A stretch of 64,000 nucleotides of DNA from Ureibacillus thermophilus (lineage in GTDB: Bacteria; Bacillota; Bacilli; Bacillales_A; Planococcaceae): assembly GCF_042657185.1 (NCBI RefSeq), contig NZ_JBHSNN010000014.1, one strand, 5' to 3'. Each line of letters opens with the position of its first letter. The stretch's first letter is position 1. Shown here one piece after another: positions 1 to 8,029 of the stretch. The translations under genes and the position numbers were made by a program. Below the pieces are notes generated by a model. That model did not search any database. It was given only the letters and a program-made list of their open reading frames with translations, and was not told the origin of the DNA.

Positions 1-80
1 AGATTTTCATAAAAAATTCTATTGTCGCAAGGAAAATTGCAACCTATTATTGAATTGAGGCTTGAGAGGAGGGGGACAAA

Positions 81-1454
81 ATGATCGAAGAAAAAGATGA
101 AAGACGGGATGTTTCTTTTGATGAAGATCAATTAATCCGATGGTTAATTGATGAAAATATTGATGAATTCCGTAAAGATTTTTTATCCATGCATGCGTAT
201 GATCAAGCAAAATTTTATGTAAAGGTTGGACCTGACATACGCAAGATTATGTATCATTTTTTGTCTCCCGAGGAAATGGCGGAAATTTATGAAGCCATTG
301 AACTTGACGACGAAGAAATTGAATATTTTATTAAAGAAATGGATCCGAATTATGCAGCGAAAATGCTGTCTTATATGTATACAGATGACGTAGTGGACGT
401 ATTAACTGAGCTGGACGAAGATGATCGGGACAGTTTTCTTGAATTAATGGATGAGGAAATGGCGGAAGAAATTACCGAATTGATGGGGTATGAAAAATAT
501 ACTGCTGGCTCCCTCATGACAACAGAATATGTATCCATTCAAGAGAATTCAACGGTGCGTTCAGCCATGAATGTGCTTCGTCGAGAGGCGCCTAATGCGG
601 AAACGATTTATTATGTTTTTGTGGTCGATGAAAACCATCGTTTAAAAGGTGTCATCTCTTTAAGAGATCTGATTGTTGCCGAAGAAGATACATTAATTCG
701 CGATATTATGAACGAAAGGGTCGTATATGCAAAGGTAACAGATGACCAAGAAAAAATCGCCCAAATTTTTAAAGACTATAATTTCTTAGCTTTTCCAGTC
801 GTGGATGAAAACCTTGTATTGCAAGGGATTATTACAGTTGATGATATCATCGATGTTATGGATGAAGAAGCAAGCGACGACTATTCCAAATTGGCAGGGA
901 TTTCTGATATTGACGATATTGATGCTGGGCCATTTAAAGCGGCTAAGCAGCGTCTGCCTTGGCTTGTGATGTTGTTATTTTTGGGAATGATTACAGCATC
1001 ACTGATGGGACAGTTTGAAGAGACGTTAGAAAAGGTTGCATTGCTTGCATTATTTATTCCTCTTATTTCTGGAACGAGCGGAAATAGCGGCACACAAGCC
1101 TTGGCGGTTGTTGTCCGAGGGATTGCAACGGGGGAAATTGATGAAAAAAGCAAATTGAAAATGATTTTCCGGGAAATGGGCACTGGTTTGATTACAGGCA
1201 TTGCTTGTGGATTAATAGTGGTATTGGTTGTATTTTTATGGAAACATTCCCTTATGATAGGAATGCTTGTTGGAACTGCAATTTGCTGTTCAATATTTGT
1301 TGCAACCATTGCCGGTTCTTTCATCCCGCTTCTCATTCATAAAATAGGCATTGACCCAGCTGTTGCCTCTGGTCCATTTATTACTACATTAAACGACATT
1401 ACAAGTATTTTAATTTATCTAGGACTAGCAACCATGCTGCTTGGCCAACTTTGA
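81..1454 (+). CDS. mgtE: Magnesium transporter MgtE
   Basis: This is a complete 457-residue MgtE, a homodimeric Mg2+ channel/transporter of the cytoplasmic membrane. The N-terminal ~135 residues are the acidic helical MgtE N domain, followed by two CBS domains at about residues 135-255 that sense cytosolic Mg2+. Five hydrophobic segments fill the C-terminus, including the PLISGTSGNSGTQA signature in the pore region. The ATG follows a strong GAGGAGGGGG site. Only 80 bases of leader lie in the window, so an M-box riboswitch, common before mgtE in Bacillus, cannot be confirmed or excluded. A terminator follows directly, so it looks monocistronic at its 3' end. Confidence 0.95.
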   Translation: MIEEKDERRDVSFDEDQLIRWLIDENIDEFRKDFLSMHAYDQAKFYVKVGPDIRKIMYHFLSPEEMAEIYEAIELDDEEIEYFIKEMDPNYAAKMLSYMYTDDVVDVLTELDEDDRDSFLELMDEEMAEEITELMGYEKYTAGSLMTTEYVSIQENSTVRSAMNVLRREAPNAETIYYVFVVDENHRLKGVISLRDLIVAEEDTLIRDIMNERVVYAKVTDDQEKIAQIFKDYNFLAFPVVDENLVLQGIITVDDIIDVMDEEASDDYSKLAGISDIDDIDAGPFKAAKQRLPWLVMLLFLGMITASLMGQFEETLEKVALLALFIPLISGTSGNSGTQALAVVVRGIATGEIDEKSKLKMIFREMGTGLITGIACGLIVVLVVFLWKHSLMIGMLVGTAICCSIFVATIAGSFIPLLIHKIGIDPAVASGPFITTLNDITSILIYLGLATMLLGQL

Positions 1455-1456
1455 AT

Positions 1457-1497
1457 AAAAAAATCTGCTCTACTTGAAACGTAGGGCAGATTTTTTT
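1457..1497 (+). terminator. Intrinsic terminator after mgtE, probably bidirectional
   Basis: A 13-bp near-perfect stem (AAATCTGCTCTAC with GTAGGGCAGATTT, loop TTGAAAC) runs into a T7 tract. The matching A-run on the other side means it can also stop transcription of the convergent cotO-like gene. Confidence 0.85.
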
Positions 1498-1532
1498 ATT
1501 TAAAATAGTGTAGGGGAAGTGGACAAAAGGGA

Positions 1533-1874
1533 TTATTTGAATCCTTTGTTCGCGATGGAAATGGATTCTATTTCATTGGCGTTAATGGTCGTGATTTCTT
1601 TTTCTGTACGAATTTGAATCATAATTCCATCTAATCCTTCAATAAAGCCTGTAATGACTTTTCCATTTGTCAAATGAAAAGTTAAATGGCGTTTTTTTCG
1701 TTGGGACGGTTGGGAAAAATAATGCAATTGTCTTGCGATCACTGGATTTTTAATGCGTACTGTTCGGGTTATTTCATAAACCGAAGTACTCTCATCAAGA
1801 CTCTTTTCCGTATCTTCATCCGTCTCAATGTAATAAAAGGGTGGAGTCTGAATAAATAGTAATGGCTCTTCCAA
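1533..1874 (-). CDS. CotO-like spore coat protein
   Basis: This 113-residue protein begins MEEPLLFIQTPPFYY and ends in a small domain (HLTFHLTNGKVITGFIEGL...) typical of short CotO-family proteins. CotO is a morphogenetic protein of the outer coat/crust made in the mother cell. The start is TTG, chosen for an AAAGGATG site seven bases upstream. It lies just downstream of a CotZ/CotY-like gene on the same strand, matching the cotO-cotZ adjacency of Bacillus. It is shorter than B. subtilis CotO, so the assignment rests on the N-terminal motif and the neighbour rather than full-length similarity. Confidence 0.65.
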   Translation of the reverse strand: MEEPLLFIQTPPFYYIETDEDTEKSLDESTSVYEITRTVRIKNPVIARQLHYFSQPSQRKKRHLTFHLTNGKVITGFIEGLDGIMIQIRTEKEITTINANEIESISIANKGFK

Positions 1875-2012
1875 TGATGCACATCCTTTTTTTTCATAAA
1901 ATATGCGAATTCGTTTTTTTCGTGACAGCTGTCTAATTTAAAACATGTCAACTAAAAAGTTTGGGTGATGAGCCAAATAAAGCAAAAAGAAGGAGCGGGT
2001 TGCCCCTTCTAA

Positions 2013-2531
2013 TTATTTTTTCTTATGATGAATGTTCAAATTTACATCCGCAACGCATTGAATTCCTGTAAAGCGGGACAAATCAACTGTTACGCATGTA
2101 TCTGTTTTCTTGAAGTGGTAGAAGTCCATCATACCGCTTGCATCAAGTTCTCCGTCAACTACAGAAAGCGGCTCATATGCTTCGCTTGTTGGAGCAATGG
2201 CTCGGAGCGTTGCACAGCAATCGCCAAACATATCTTCTACTCTGAAGAATGGCGTTTTGTACCATCCATACTCCTTATCAAAGAACATCACTTTAAATGG
2301 AGAACCGTCTTCTGTTAGTAACATGAATACTCTAGTATCTGCATGATTGTTGCATTTTTTGTTGTTGATTCCTCCAAGCGGCTCTAAGAAGCAGCTAGTT
2401 CCGCAAGTATCATCGTCATCAACCACAATATGATTTTGAAGTTCTAAAATTGTCTCTACCACTTCGCAAATGCATCCTTCATGACGACGACCAAAAGATG
2501 AACTCTCAAAATGTTTTCTTCCGCAACCCAT
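2013..2531 (-). CDS. cotZ: Spore coat/crust protein of the CotZ/CotY family
   Basis: This 172-residue, cysteine-rich protein starts MGCGRKHFESSSFGRRHEGC and carries the conserved CICEVVETILELQN and DTCGTSCFLEPLGG segments of CotY/CotZ, the cysteine-crosslinked crust proteins. The reading frame stays open another 34 codons upstream, but this ATG has an AGGTGA site at the right distance and matches family N-termini. A sigma-K-like -10 box (CATATTGT, minus strand at 2565-2572) lies upstream without a convincing -35. The cotO-like gene is its downstream neighbour. Expression is probably late and in the mother cell. Confidence 0.88.
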   Translation of the reverse strand: MGCGRKHFESSSFGRRHEGCICEVVETILELQNHIVVDDDDTCGTSCFLEPLGGINNKKCNNHADTRVFMLLTEDGSPFKVMFFDKEYGWYKTPFFRVEDMFGDCCATLRAIAPTSEAYEPLSVVDGELDASGMMDFYHFKKTDTCVTVDLSRFTGIQCVADVNLNIHHKKK

Positions 2532-2632
2532 TATCAATTCACCTCGCTTATTTTTGTTCAATCTACAATATGAAAAAGTGAGAATGACAATCGGGCGAAA
2601 GTCTATAGGCGGATACGTTAGGCAGTTTTTCA

Positions 2633-2663
2633 TGAATAGTTTTTTTTATGAAAACGCATAATG
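2633..2663 (+). promoter_or_regulatory. Possible sigma-G/sigma-F promoter of the spoVA operon
   Basis: TGAATA and CATAATG are separated by 18 bp just upstream of the lipoprotein-spoVAC-AD-AE genes. The forespore consensus is roughly GHATR-N17/18-CATNHTA; only the last -10 base differs. The position and the known sigma-G control of spoVA genes support it, but short motifs like this also arise by chance. Confidence 0.45.
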
Positions 2664-2685
2664 ATATTAAAAAGGGGGATGTAAT

Positions 2686-3081
2686 TTGAAAAAATTGGCA
2701 CTTCCCATATTGCTGTTGTTTTTTTTAATGGGATGCAACGATGAAAAAACGCTTGAAGTGAATGCAACGAGCGGGCAAGAAGCGGAAGAAGTAACGACTA
2801 TTCTTGAAAATGAAAAAGAGATTTACAGCGGAAGGGCCATCTTTGTAGAAGATCAATTATTGGTTGCAGTGCAGGCAAAACCATGGCTCGATTATAAAAA
2901 ATCAAAGATTGAAAAAAATTTAAAAAAGAAGCTAGAAGAACATTTTCCTGAATATGACATCACAGTTTCCTCGGATTACAAACTTTATTGGGAAGCCAAA
3001 AAACTTTTGGATGAAGAAAACAGTGAAAAAGTAAAGGAGAAAGTGGAAAAACTAAAAAAACTGAAGAAGGAGGAAACGTAA
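2686..3081 (+). CDS. YhcN/YlaJ-type sporulation lipoprotein
   Basis: This 131-residue lipoprotein has a short signal peptide ending in a lipobox (LMGC, Cys17). A YhcN/YlaJ-like domain follows (KEIYSGRAIFVEDQLLVAVQ), then a lysine/glutamate-rich helical tail. Family members are inner spore membrane lipoproteins made in the forespore. The start is TTG, seven bases after AAAGGGGGATG. Its TAA overlaps the spoVAC ATG by one base, so the two are translationally coupled. A role alongside the SpoVA dipicolinate channel is inferred from that arrangement. Confidence 0.8.
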   Translation: MKKLALPILLLFFLMGCNDEKTLEVNATSGQEAEEVTTILENEKEIYSGRAIFVEDQLLVAVQAKPWLDYKKSKIEKNLKKKLEEHFPEYDITVSSDYKLYWEAKKLLDEENSEKVKEKVEKLKKLKKEET

Positions 3082-3536
3082 TGAATCAGGAACAATTTGA
3101 ACAAATTGAACAAGAGATTACTCCCAGCACCCCCTATGTAAAGAATGTGTTAAAGGCATTTTTTGTCGGCGGCCTTATTTGTACAATTGGACATGCTATA
3201 ACGTATTTTTACATCATTTATTTTGATTTTACGGAAAAAACGGTAGGAAACCCAAGCGTTGCGACGATGATTTTTCTTTCCATGCTGCTAACAGGTTTTG
3301 GATTGTACCAAAAGCTCGGCCAATTTGCAGGAGCGGGAAGTGCAGTGCCGGTTTCAGGTTTTGGTAATGCGGTGATTTCCTCAGCCATTGAACATCGAAC
3401 AGAAGGACTTGTGCTTGGAGTGGGAGGCAATATGTTTAAATTAGCAGGTTCCGTCATTTTATTTGGCGTTGCTTCGGCTTTTGTCGTTGCTTTAATTAAA
3501 CTAATTCTTGTTACGATGGGTGTTAGCGAATGGTAA
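3081..3536 (+). CDS. spoVAC: Stage V sporulation protein AC
   Basis: This is a complete 151-residue SpoVAC with a cytosolic N-terminus followed by several membrane helices. SpoVAC belongs to the inner-membrane channel that moves Ca2+-dipicolinic acid into the developing spore and releases it at germination. Family-typical segments include VGGLICTIGHAITYFY and the repeated glycine/alanine motif GAGSAVPVSGFGNAVISSAIEH. That motif recurs in the shorter SpoVAE encoded two genes downstream. It overlaps both neighbours by a few bases, as in a tightly coupled spoVAC-AD-AE operon. Confidence 0.95.
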   Translation: MNQEQFEQIEQEITPSTPYVKNVLKAFFVGGLICTIGHAITYFYIIYFDFTEKTVGNPSVATMIFLSMLLTGFGLYQKLGQFAGAGSAVPVSGFGNAVISSAIEHRTEGLVLGVGGNMFKLAGSVILFGVASAFVVALIKLILVTMGVSEW

Positions 3537-4525
3537 TTATATTCCAAAGAAAACCTTCCATTATTACAAGCGCAGCTGTTGCAGGACCGCTGGAAAGAAA
3601 GAGCGTTTTTTATTCCTATTTTGATTCAGTCGTAGAGGATGAACGATGGAATCAAGCGACGAATGAACAAGGAAATGTCAAAATGATTCAAGAAGCCTGC
3701 CAAATTATATTGAAAAAAGCGGACTTAAATCGTTTGGATATCGATTTCTTTTTAGCAGGCGATTTAATCAATCAAATGACGCCAACGAATTTTGCAGCGA
3801 AGGAAATTGCTGCGTCATTTATTGGATTGTTCTCCGCCTGTGCAACATCCGTCTCCTCCGTCATCATTGCATGTCTATTGACTGAATTAGAAGCGTCCAA
3901 ATATGCCATTGCAGGAGCGTCCAGTCAACACAATTCAACAGAAAGGCAATTTCGATATCCAATTTATTACGGGGCGCAAAAACCTGCCACCGCTCAATGG
4001 ACAGTGACGGCAGCGGGATTTGCCTTGATTGGGAAACATCATCCTAAGTCTCCTTCTGTCGTCGCTGCGACTGTAGGAAAAGTGATTGACTATGGCCAAA
4101 AAAACCCGTTCCATATGGGATCTGCAATGGCGCCTGCTGCATTTGACACGATTAAAAGACATTTGGAGAAGCGGAATCAAAAGATTCAAGATTACGACAT
4201 GATTATGACAGGCGACCTAGGAAAAATCGGATTGCAAATATTGAAAAAAATGTTTCAAGAAACAGGGGCAAGTGAAGCAGATTGTCAAATTTTTCGCGAT
4301 GCAGGGGCAGAGTTTTATGGGGAAAATCCATCCTTTTTAGCTGGGGCAAGCGGTGCAGGTTGTTCCGCATCTGTCTATTTCAGCTATGTGCTTCAGCAAT
4401 TAAAAGGTGGACGATTTAAACGGGTGCTGCTTGTTGCAACCGGCTCCCTTCATTCCCCATTGACGTTTCAGCAAGGTGAGACCATTCCTTGCACTGCCCA
4501 TGCCATTGAAGTGACGATGGAGTGA
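3530..4525 (+). CDS. spoVAD: Stage V sporulation protein AD
   Basis: This 331-residue SpoVAD has a thiolase/ketoacyl-synthase-like fold. In Bacillus it binds dipicolinic acid directly on the SpoVA complex during uptake into the spore. Visible features are the AAVAGPLERKS N-terminal segment, GLFSACATSVSS (the thiolase-like nucleophile region) and LAGASGAGCSASVYFSYVL near the end. Length is normal for the family. The ATG overlaps the end of spoVAC by seven bases. Expression in the forespore is inferred from the operon. Confidence 0.95.
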   Translation: MVIIFQRKPSIITSAAVAGPLERKSVFYSYFDSVVEDERWNQATNEQGNVKMIQEACQIILKKADLNRLDIDFFLAGDLINQMTPTNFAAKEIAASFIGLFSACATSVSSVIIACLLTELEASKYAIAGASSQHNSTERQFRYPIYYGAQKPATAQWTVTAAGFALIGKHHPKSPSVVAATVGKVIDYGQKNPFHMGSAMAPAAFDTIKRHLEKRNQKIQDYDMIMTGDLGKIGLQILKKMFQETGASEADCQIFRDAGAEFYGENPSFLAGASGAGCSASVYFSYVLQQLKGGRFKRVLLVATGSLHSPLTFQQGETIPCTAHAIEVTME

Positions 4526-4531
4526 GAAACA

Positions 4532-4900
4532 ATGATATTGATGGACTTTCTTCTTGCATTTATTGTCGGTGGGATTATTTGCGCAATTGGACAAATCTTA
4601 ATGGATGTAGGGAAAATGACGCCTGGCAAAACTTTGTCCATTCTTGTCGTTGCAGGTTCCATTATTTCAGGATTAGGCTGGTATCAGCCATTAATTGACT
4701 TAGCAGGCGCCGGTGCAACGATTCCTATTACTTCTTTTGGACATTCACTGACACAGGGAGCGATCGCTGAAGCTGAGAAGCATGGTTGGGTGGGCGTTTT
4801 GACCGGCATGTTTGAAGTGACGAGTTCTGGAATCAGTTCTGCCATTGTTTTTGGTTTTTTAGCTGCATTACTTTTTAAGCCAAAAGGAAAAGTGAATTAG
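4532..4900 (+). CDS. spoVAE: Stage V sporulation protein AE (short, SpoVAEb type)
   Basis: This 122-residue membrane protein is homologous to SpoVAC, with about four hydrophobic helices. The signature GGIICAIGQILMDVGKMTPGK is followed by GAGATIPITSFGHSLTQGAIAEA. It matches the short SpoVAE/SpoVAEb protein of the dipicolinate channel. It starts seven bases after spoVAD with a GGAG site. No spoVAA, AB, AEa or AF lies next to it here, which is common for compact three-gene spoVA operons. Confidence 0.92.
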   Translation: MILMDFLLAFIVGGIICAIGQILMDVGKMTPGKTLSILVVAGSIISGLGWYQPLIDLAGAGATIPITSFGHSLTQGAIAEAEKHGWVGVLTGMFEVTSSGISSAIVFGFLAALLFKPKGKVN

Positions 4901-4968
4901 ACGAATACCCCGCCTCGCAGTTGCAGTGGTGCATACACTACAACTGTATAGAAAGGAGGGGATTTTTT

Positions 4969-5181
4969 ATGTGGGAAAAATGCGGATGCCAACCTCAGTT
5001 TAGCCAAGTGAGCCCTATGCCAATGAACCCTATGCCAATGAACCCTGCAGACCTTTGCGGACCATCTTATGTAAGTCCTGCATATTATAAAGGAAAATGC
5101 AAATACAACGGTGACCTCTTTGTATTAATCGTTGTATTATTCATCTTATTAATTATCGTGGGCAGCTGTAGCAAGTGGTAA
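4969..5181 (+). CDS. YjcZ-like small sporulation membrane protein
   Basis: This 70-residue protein has a cysteine- and proline-rich N-terminal part and one C-terminal membrane helix (DLFVLIVVLFILLIIVGSCSKW) of the YjcZ/YtzI-like sporulation family. The N-terminal part carries an exact tandem repeat, PMPMN-PMPMN. The start chosen is the ATG behind AAAGGAGGGG; an upstream ATG in frame has no ribosome site. A sigma-K-like -10 box (GCATACACT, 4931-4939) precedes it without a clear -35. It is followed after 11 bases by spoVIF. Confidence 0.75.
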   Translation: MWEKCGCQPQFSQVSPMPMNPMPMNPADLCGPSYVSPAYYKGKCKYNGDLFVLIVVLFILLIIVGSCSKW

Positions 5182-5192
5182 GGAGGGGAGTC

Positions 5193-5438
5193 ATGAACCA
5201 TTTTTTTAAACAAATCGAAAGAAAAACAGGCGTAAGTATGGAAGAAATTTTTGCATTAGCCAATGCAATACAGCATGCCGATTTTACAAATGAAAAACAA
5301 GTGCGCAAAATCGTGCGCCGGGTAAGTCAAGTTGCAAATAAACCAATTACGAAAGAATTGGAAGATCGAATTGTTCAATCCATTCTTCAAAATGGGGAAA
5401 ACATTGATTTAAACAGTATTCAAAGAATGTTGGGCTAA
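5193..5438 (+). CDS. spoVIF: Stage VI sporulation protein F
   Basis: This 81-residue protein begins MNHFFKQIERKTGVSMEEIF and continues KIVRRVSQVANKPITKELEDRIVQSI, the recognisable SpoVIF (YjcC) sequence. SpoVIF works in the mother cell and stabilises GerR, so it affects late coat assembly. I chose the ATG after AAGGAGGGG; an upstream in-frame ATG overlaps the previous gene and has no site. Its location close to coat genes repeats the B. subtilis arrangement. A strong terminator follows. Confidence 0.92.
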   Translation: MNHFFKQIERKTGVSMEEIFALANAIQHADFTNEKQVRKIVRRVSQVANKPITKELEDRIVQSILQNGENIDLNSIQRMLG

Positions 5439-5443
5439 AAACC

Positions 5444-5478
5444 AGGGCTGTCTTTCAAAGGAAGACAGCCCTAAATTA
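5444..5478 (+). terminator. Terminator between spoVIF and yjcG
   Basis: An 11-bp perfect stem (AGGGCTGTCTT / GAAGACAGCCCT) with a six-base loop lies between two convergent genes. The downstream T-tract is weak (AAATTATTT), so it could work in both directions. Confidence 0.7.
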
Positions 5479-5487
5479 TTTCCACGA

Positions 5488-6003
5488 TTATAATGCTCCT
5501 GTTAATTTATAAGTTTCATATGTTGTCCAAGAACCATCTTCCAATTGATAAATCAAGTGAATGCGGTCAATTTCTTCTTTTTCATTGATGCCAATCATTC
5601 TTAGTTGCGGATAAATATCGTCATGTTCCGTTTCAGTCAAATCTCGTCCAATAGTAATATGAGGGATAAACACGTGTTTTGGTTTTCCAATGTCGATTTC
5701 ATGATATAAATCATTGTGTATGTTTTGCAATTGTTCAGTCAGTTCAATTTTAAAATAGATGACGTTTGTTGTTGGGAAAAATGAACTGATTTTCGAAGCA
5801 TGAATTTTAAGCGGTCCATATTTTTCTGCGATGGATTTGATTTTATTTGAAATGTCAGCTAGCTGTGATTCATCCGCTTCGAAAGCTTCTTTTAAGGTTA
5901 TATATGGAGTTATTTTTGCATAGTGGGAATCATAGCGCTTTCGATACGTATTCGCCAAATCCTGCAGCTTTTTTGATGGGAATGCCACTACACTTAATTT
6001 CAT
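5488..6003 (-). CDS. yjcG: YjcG-like 2H phosphoesterase family protein
   Basis: This 171-residue protein resembles B. subtilis YjcG, a member of the 2H (2'-5' RNA ligase-like) phosphoesterase superfamily. Members of this fold normally carry two HxT/S motifs. The second is intact (IPHITIG, His115 and Thr117). At the first, the sequence reads TPYITL with Tyr34 where histidine is expected, so the catalytic pair looks incomplete. The ATG has a GGAGG site. The downstream partner on the same strand order is the yjcH-like esterase, as in B. subtilis. Its physiological substrate is not known. Confidence 0.85.
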   Translation of the reverse strand: MKLSVVAFPSKKLQDLANTYRKRYDSHYAKITPYITLKEAFEADESQLADISNKIKSIAEKYGPLKIHASKISSFFPTTNVIYFKIELTEQLQNIHNDLYHEIDIGKPKHVFIPHITIGRDLTETEHDDIYPQLRMIGINEKEEIDRIHLIYQLEDGSWTTYETYKLTGAL

Positions 6004-6072
6004 CCGTCTTCCTCCCTGAAACGCAAATTTTTCTTAAGTATAACAAATTGTGCTCGAACTATGCACGAATTT

Positions 6073-6798
6073 TTAGATGCCGAAAGTTTTAGAAAGGGCT
6101 CTTTTTAAATCAGATTTCCAAGCTTTCCAATTATGATTGCCGTCTATTTCTTCATAAAACATATGTTGATAATTTTTTGCTACGAGTAATTCATGCAATT
6201 TGCGATTCGGAGTCAGAAAATCTTTTATTTCTTTATAAAATGTAATCGCTTTCAATTCCTGCTCTCCAACAGTTTGATAAATCATCAAAGATTCACGGGT
6301 TTCAGTTTCTTCTACAATTTTTAGTACATGTTCATCCACATAAGGGGATTGTAAAATGACTTTGCCAAAAATATTCGGATATTTTAAAGCAGCAAGCAAG
6401 GAAACCGTTGCAGCCATGGAATCGCCGATTAACCCGCGGCATGAACTGAGTTCTATTGTTGAATATTCACTGTCGATAAATGGGACAAGTTCATGGGCTA
6501 AAAATTTTAAATAGGTTTCATGTTTCTCCCCTGTCGGCAAGTATTTTTTTTTGCGATCAAGCGCATCTTTGTAAGGAATACCTACAATAATCAAGTTTTC
6601 GATTTCATAATTATCAAGTAATTCATCTGCCGCATGAGAAATTCCACCTAATTGGAAATAATCCTTTCCATCTGATGCGATTAAAGTGTTATATTTATTA
6701 AGCGGGGTATAATTTGCTGGAATGTAAACAAATAATTCCAAATTCTCTTCTAGGGAGTTACTGTAAAATGTAATTTTTTGAATTGTTCCTTTTTCCAC
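6073..6798 (-). CDS. yjcH: YjcH-like alpha/beta-hydrolase (esterase D type)
   Basis: This 241-residue protein is of the esterase D/Fes-like alpha/beta-hydrolase family. It has a nucleophile elbow GDSMAA with Ser127 in the numbering used here and a likely catalytic histidine in the C-terminal DGNHNWKAW. The start chosen is GTG: it lies eight bases after GAGGAGG, while the ATG ten codons upstream has no ribosome site. It precedes yjcG on the minus strand, matching the B. subtilis order, and is probably co-transcribed with it. The natural ester substrate cannot be read from sequence. Confidence 0.82.
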   Translation of the reverse strand: MEKGTIQKITFYSNSLEENLELFVYIPANYTPLNKYNTLIASDGKDYFQLGGISHAADELLDNYEIENLIIVGIPYKDALDRKKKYLPTGEKHETYLKFLAHELVPFIDSEYSTIELSSCRGLIGDSMAATVSLLAALKYPNIFGKVILQSPYVDEHVLKIVEETETRESLMIYQTVGEQELKAITFYKEIKDFLTPNRKLHELLVAKNYQHMFYEEIDGNHNWKAWKSDLKRALSKTFGI

Positions 6799-6925
6799 CT
6801 GAATTTCCTCCTCTAAATCACCGTTCATAATTGTATCATAACAAGAAAATATTATGTATTATGAAATAAACGAATATTTTTACGATGAAAATAGAAAAAA
6901 ATTAGACAAAGTGAGGAATCAGCAA

Positions 6926-7513
6926 ATGCAAGGAAAAAAACGTGTACACTCAAATGATGTGACGAAAGCAGCTAAAGAAGCATTGGCAAGAAGAGGAGTA
7001 AAAATTGAAGATATTGCTGAAATCGTATATGAAATGCAATCACCATATAATCATGACTTGACGTTAGAGCATTGCATTCAATCCGTTGAGCGCGTCATTA
7101 TGAAGAGGGAAGTTCAGCACGCGGTTTTAGTTGGGGTGGAATTGGACGAATTAGCAGAGAAAAAGATGCTTTCTCAGCCGCTGCAATCCTTAGTTGAAAA
7201 TGATGAGGGATTATTTGGCGTTGATGAAACCATTGCTTTAGGTTCAGTATTAACATATGGAAGCATTGCCTTAACAACCTATGGCCATTTAGATAAAAAT
7301 AAAATCGGCATAATAAAAAAATTGGATACAAAATCGGGCAAATGCGTCCATACCTTTTTAGATGATTTAGTAGCAGGCATTGCTGCATGTGCTGCGGGCC
7401 GCATCGCCCATAAAATGCGGGACCTAGAGGAAGAAGGAGAAACATTTCGAAATTTACCTCCAAAAGAATTAGGGCCAGAAGGGGAAATGCTGGCGGTTGA
7501 TGATGAGCCGTAA
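6926..7513 (+). CDS. Phosphatidylglycerophosphatase A family protein (YutG-like)
   Basis: This 195-residue protein is related to PgpA/YutG. Members dephosphorylate phosphatidylglycerophosphate or act as related small alpha-helical phosphatases. Recognisable parts are the opening ALARRGVKIEDIAEIVYEMQ, LTLEHCIQSVERVI and the C-terminal FLDDLVAGIAACAAGRIAH. The Bacillus-type members, like this one, lack obvious membrane helices. I chose the internal ATG behind GTGAGG; an ATG 24 codons upstream has no ribosome site. It is divergent from the yjcH-like gene. Confidence 0.8.
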   Translation: MQGKKRVHSNDVTKAAKEALARRGVKIEDIAEIVYEMQSPYNHDLTLEHCIQSVERVIMKREVQHAVLVGVELDELAEKKMLSQPLQSLVENDEGLFGVDETIALGSVLTYGSIALTTYGHLDKNKIGIIKKLDTKSGKCVHTFLDDLVAGIAACAAGRIAHKMRDLEEEGETFRNLPPKELGPEGEMLAVDDEP

Positions 7514-7523
7514 ACATAATAAT

Positions 7524-7710
7524 AAAAGGGGCGTCTGAAAAGTCATTTCAAGACGCCCCCTTTGCGGCTTTAGCTAGAGCTTTTGCCGCAGATAAATTGC
7601 GACGAGGAGGCGCGTTTTGTAACCTCCGCAGGGAAAGTTTTTAAGAGAATATTACTATAAGAAGTAAGGCTGTTTCCGAAAGTGTTCGACTTTCTGGACA
7701 GCCCTTTTCA
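7524..7710 (+). repeat. ~185-bp intergenic element, copy A
   Basis: Both ends are strong hairpins: GGGGCGTCT...AGACGCCCC at the left and GGCTGTTTCCGAAAG...CTTTCTGGACAGCC at the right. They enclose about 110 bases including GCGACGAGGAGGCGCGTTTTG. A nearly identical copy lies in reverse orientation at 19248-19434, and an end-to-end remnant lies at 12865-12897. No open frame is present. It sits between convergent genes and its hairpins can serve as their terminators. Confidence 0.9.
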
Positions 7711-7722
7711 TTTATCTCAAAA

Positions 7723-7884
7723 TTAATTTTCTAATTCTTTTTCTGAATGTTCTTCCTCTTCTTCTAATGGGTGTTTGAAAAATAAAAAGGATTCATCCTC
7801 TAATTGATGAATTTTTTCTTCATTGATTCCGATTGCTAATGGTCCTGAAAAAATATCTTCCCACCAGTATTTAGTCGAAATCAT
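7723..7884 (-). CDS. Small acidic protein of unknown function
   Basis: This is a 53-residue frame starting MISTKYWWEDIFSGPLAIG, with a GAGGGGGC site eight bases before the ATG. The C-terminal third is almost entirely acidic (LEEEEEHSEKELEN). I do not recognise a family. The good ribosome site and the terminator-like end of the repeat just after its stop suggest it is real. The frame extends further upstream, but those candidate starts have no ribosome site. Confidence 0.55.
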   Translation of the reverse strand: MISTKYWWEDIFSGPLAIGINEEKIHQLEDESFLFFKHPLEEEEEHSEKELEN

Positions 7885-8029
7885 ATCATTTGCCCCCTCT
7901 TCAATAAAATTCTTGCGAAGACTGCTTCTCTGTAAACAATTTAAATAGTAGTTCTTCAGCAAGTTGTAGTAATATTACTGTAGTTAGTATGGACTGAAAA
8001 AAATATTTTATTAATTTGGAGGGGACATA

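Noticed and set aside
1..80. Possible M-box riboswitch ahead of mgtE
   Set aside because: Only 80 bases of leader are in the window and they show no recognisable M-box core or terminator. The element may lie outside.
881..1336. Long antisense frame inside mgtE and similar shadows inside other genes
   Set aside because: They overlap clearly conserved genes completely, lack ribosome sites and do not resemble any family.
7968..7979. Perfect 12-bp palindrome AGTAATATTACT before the aldehyde dehydrogenase
   Set aside because: Short and AT-only-rich, with no second copy and no linked regulator. It is too weak to call an operator.
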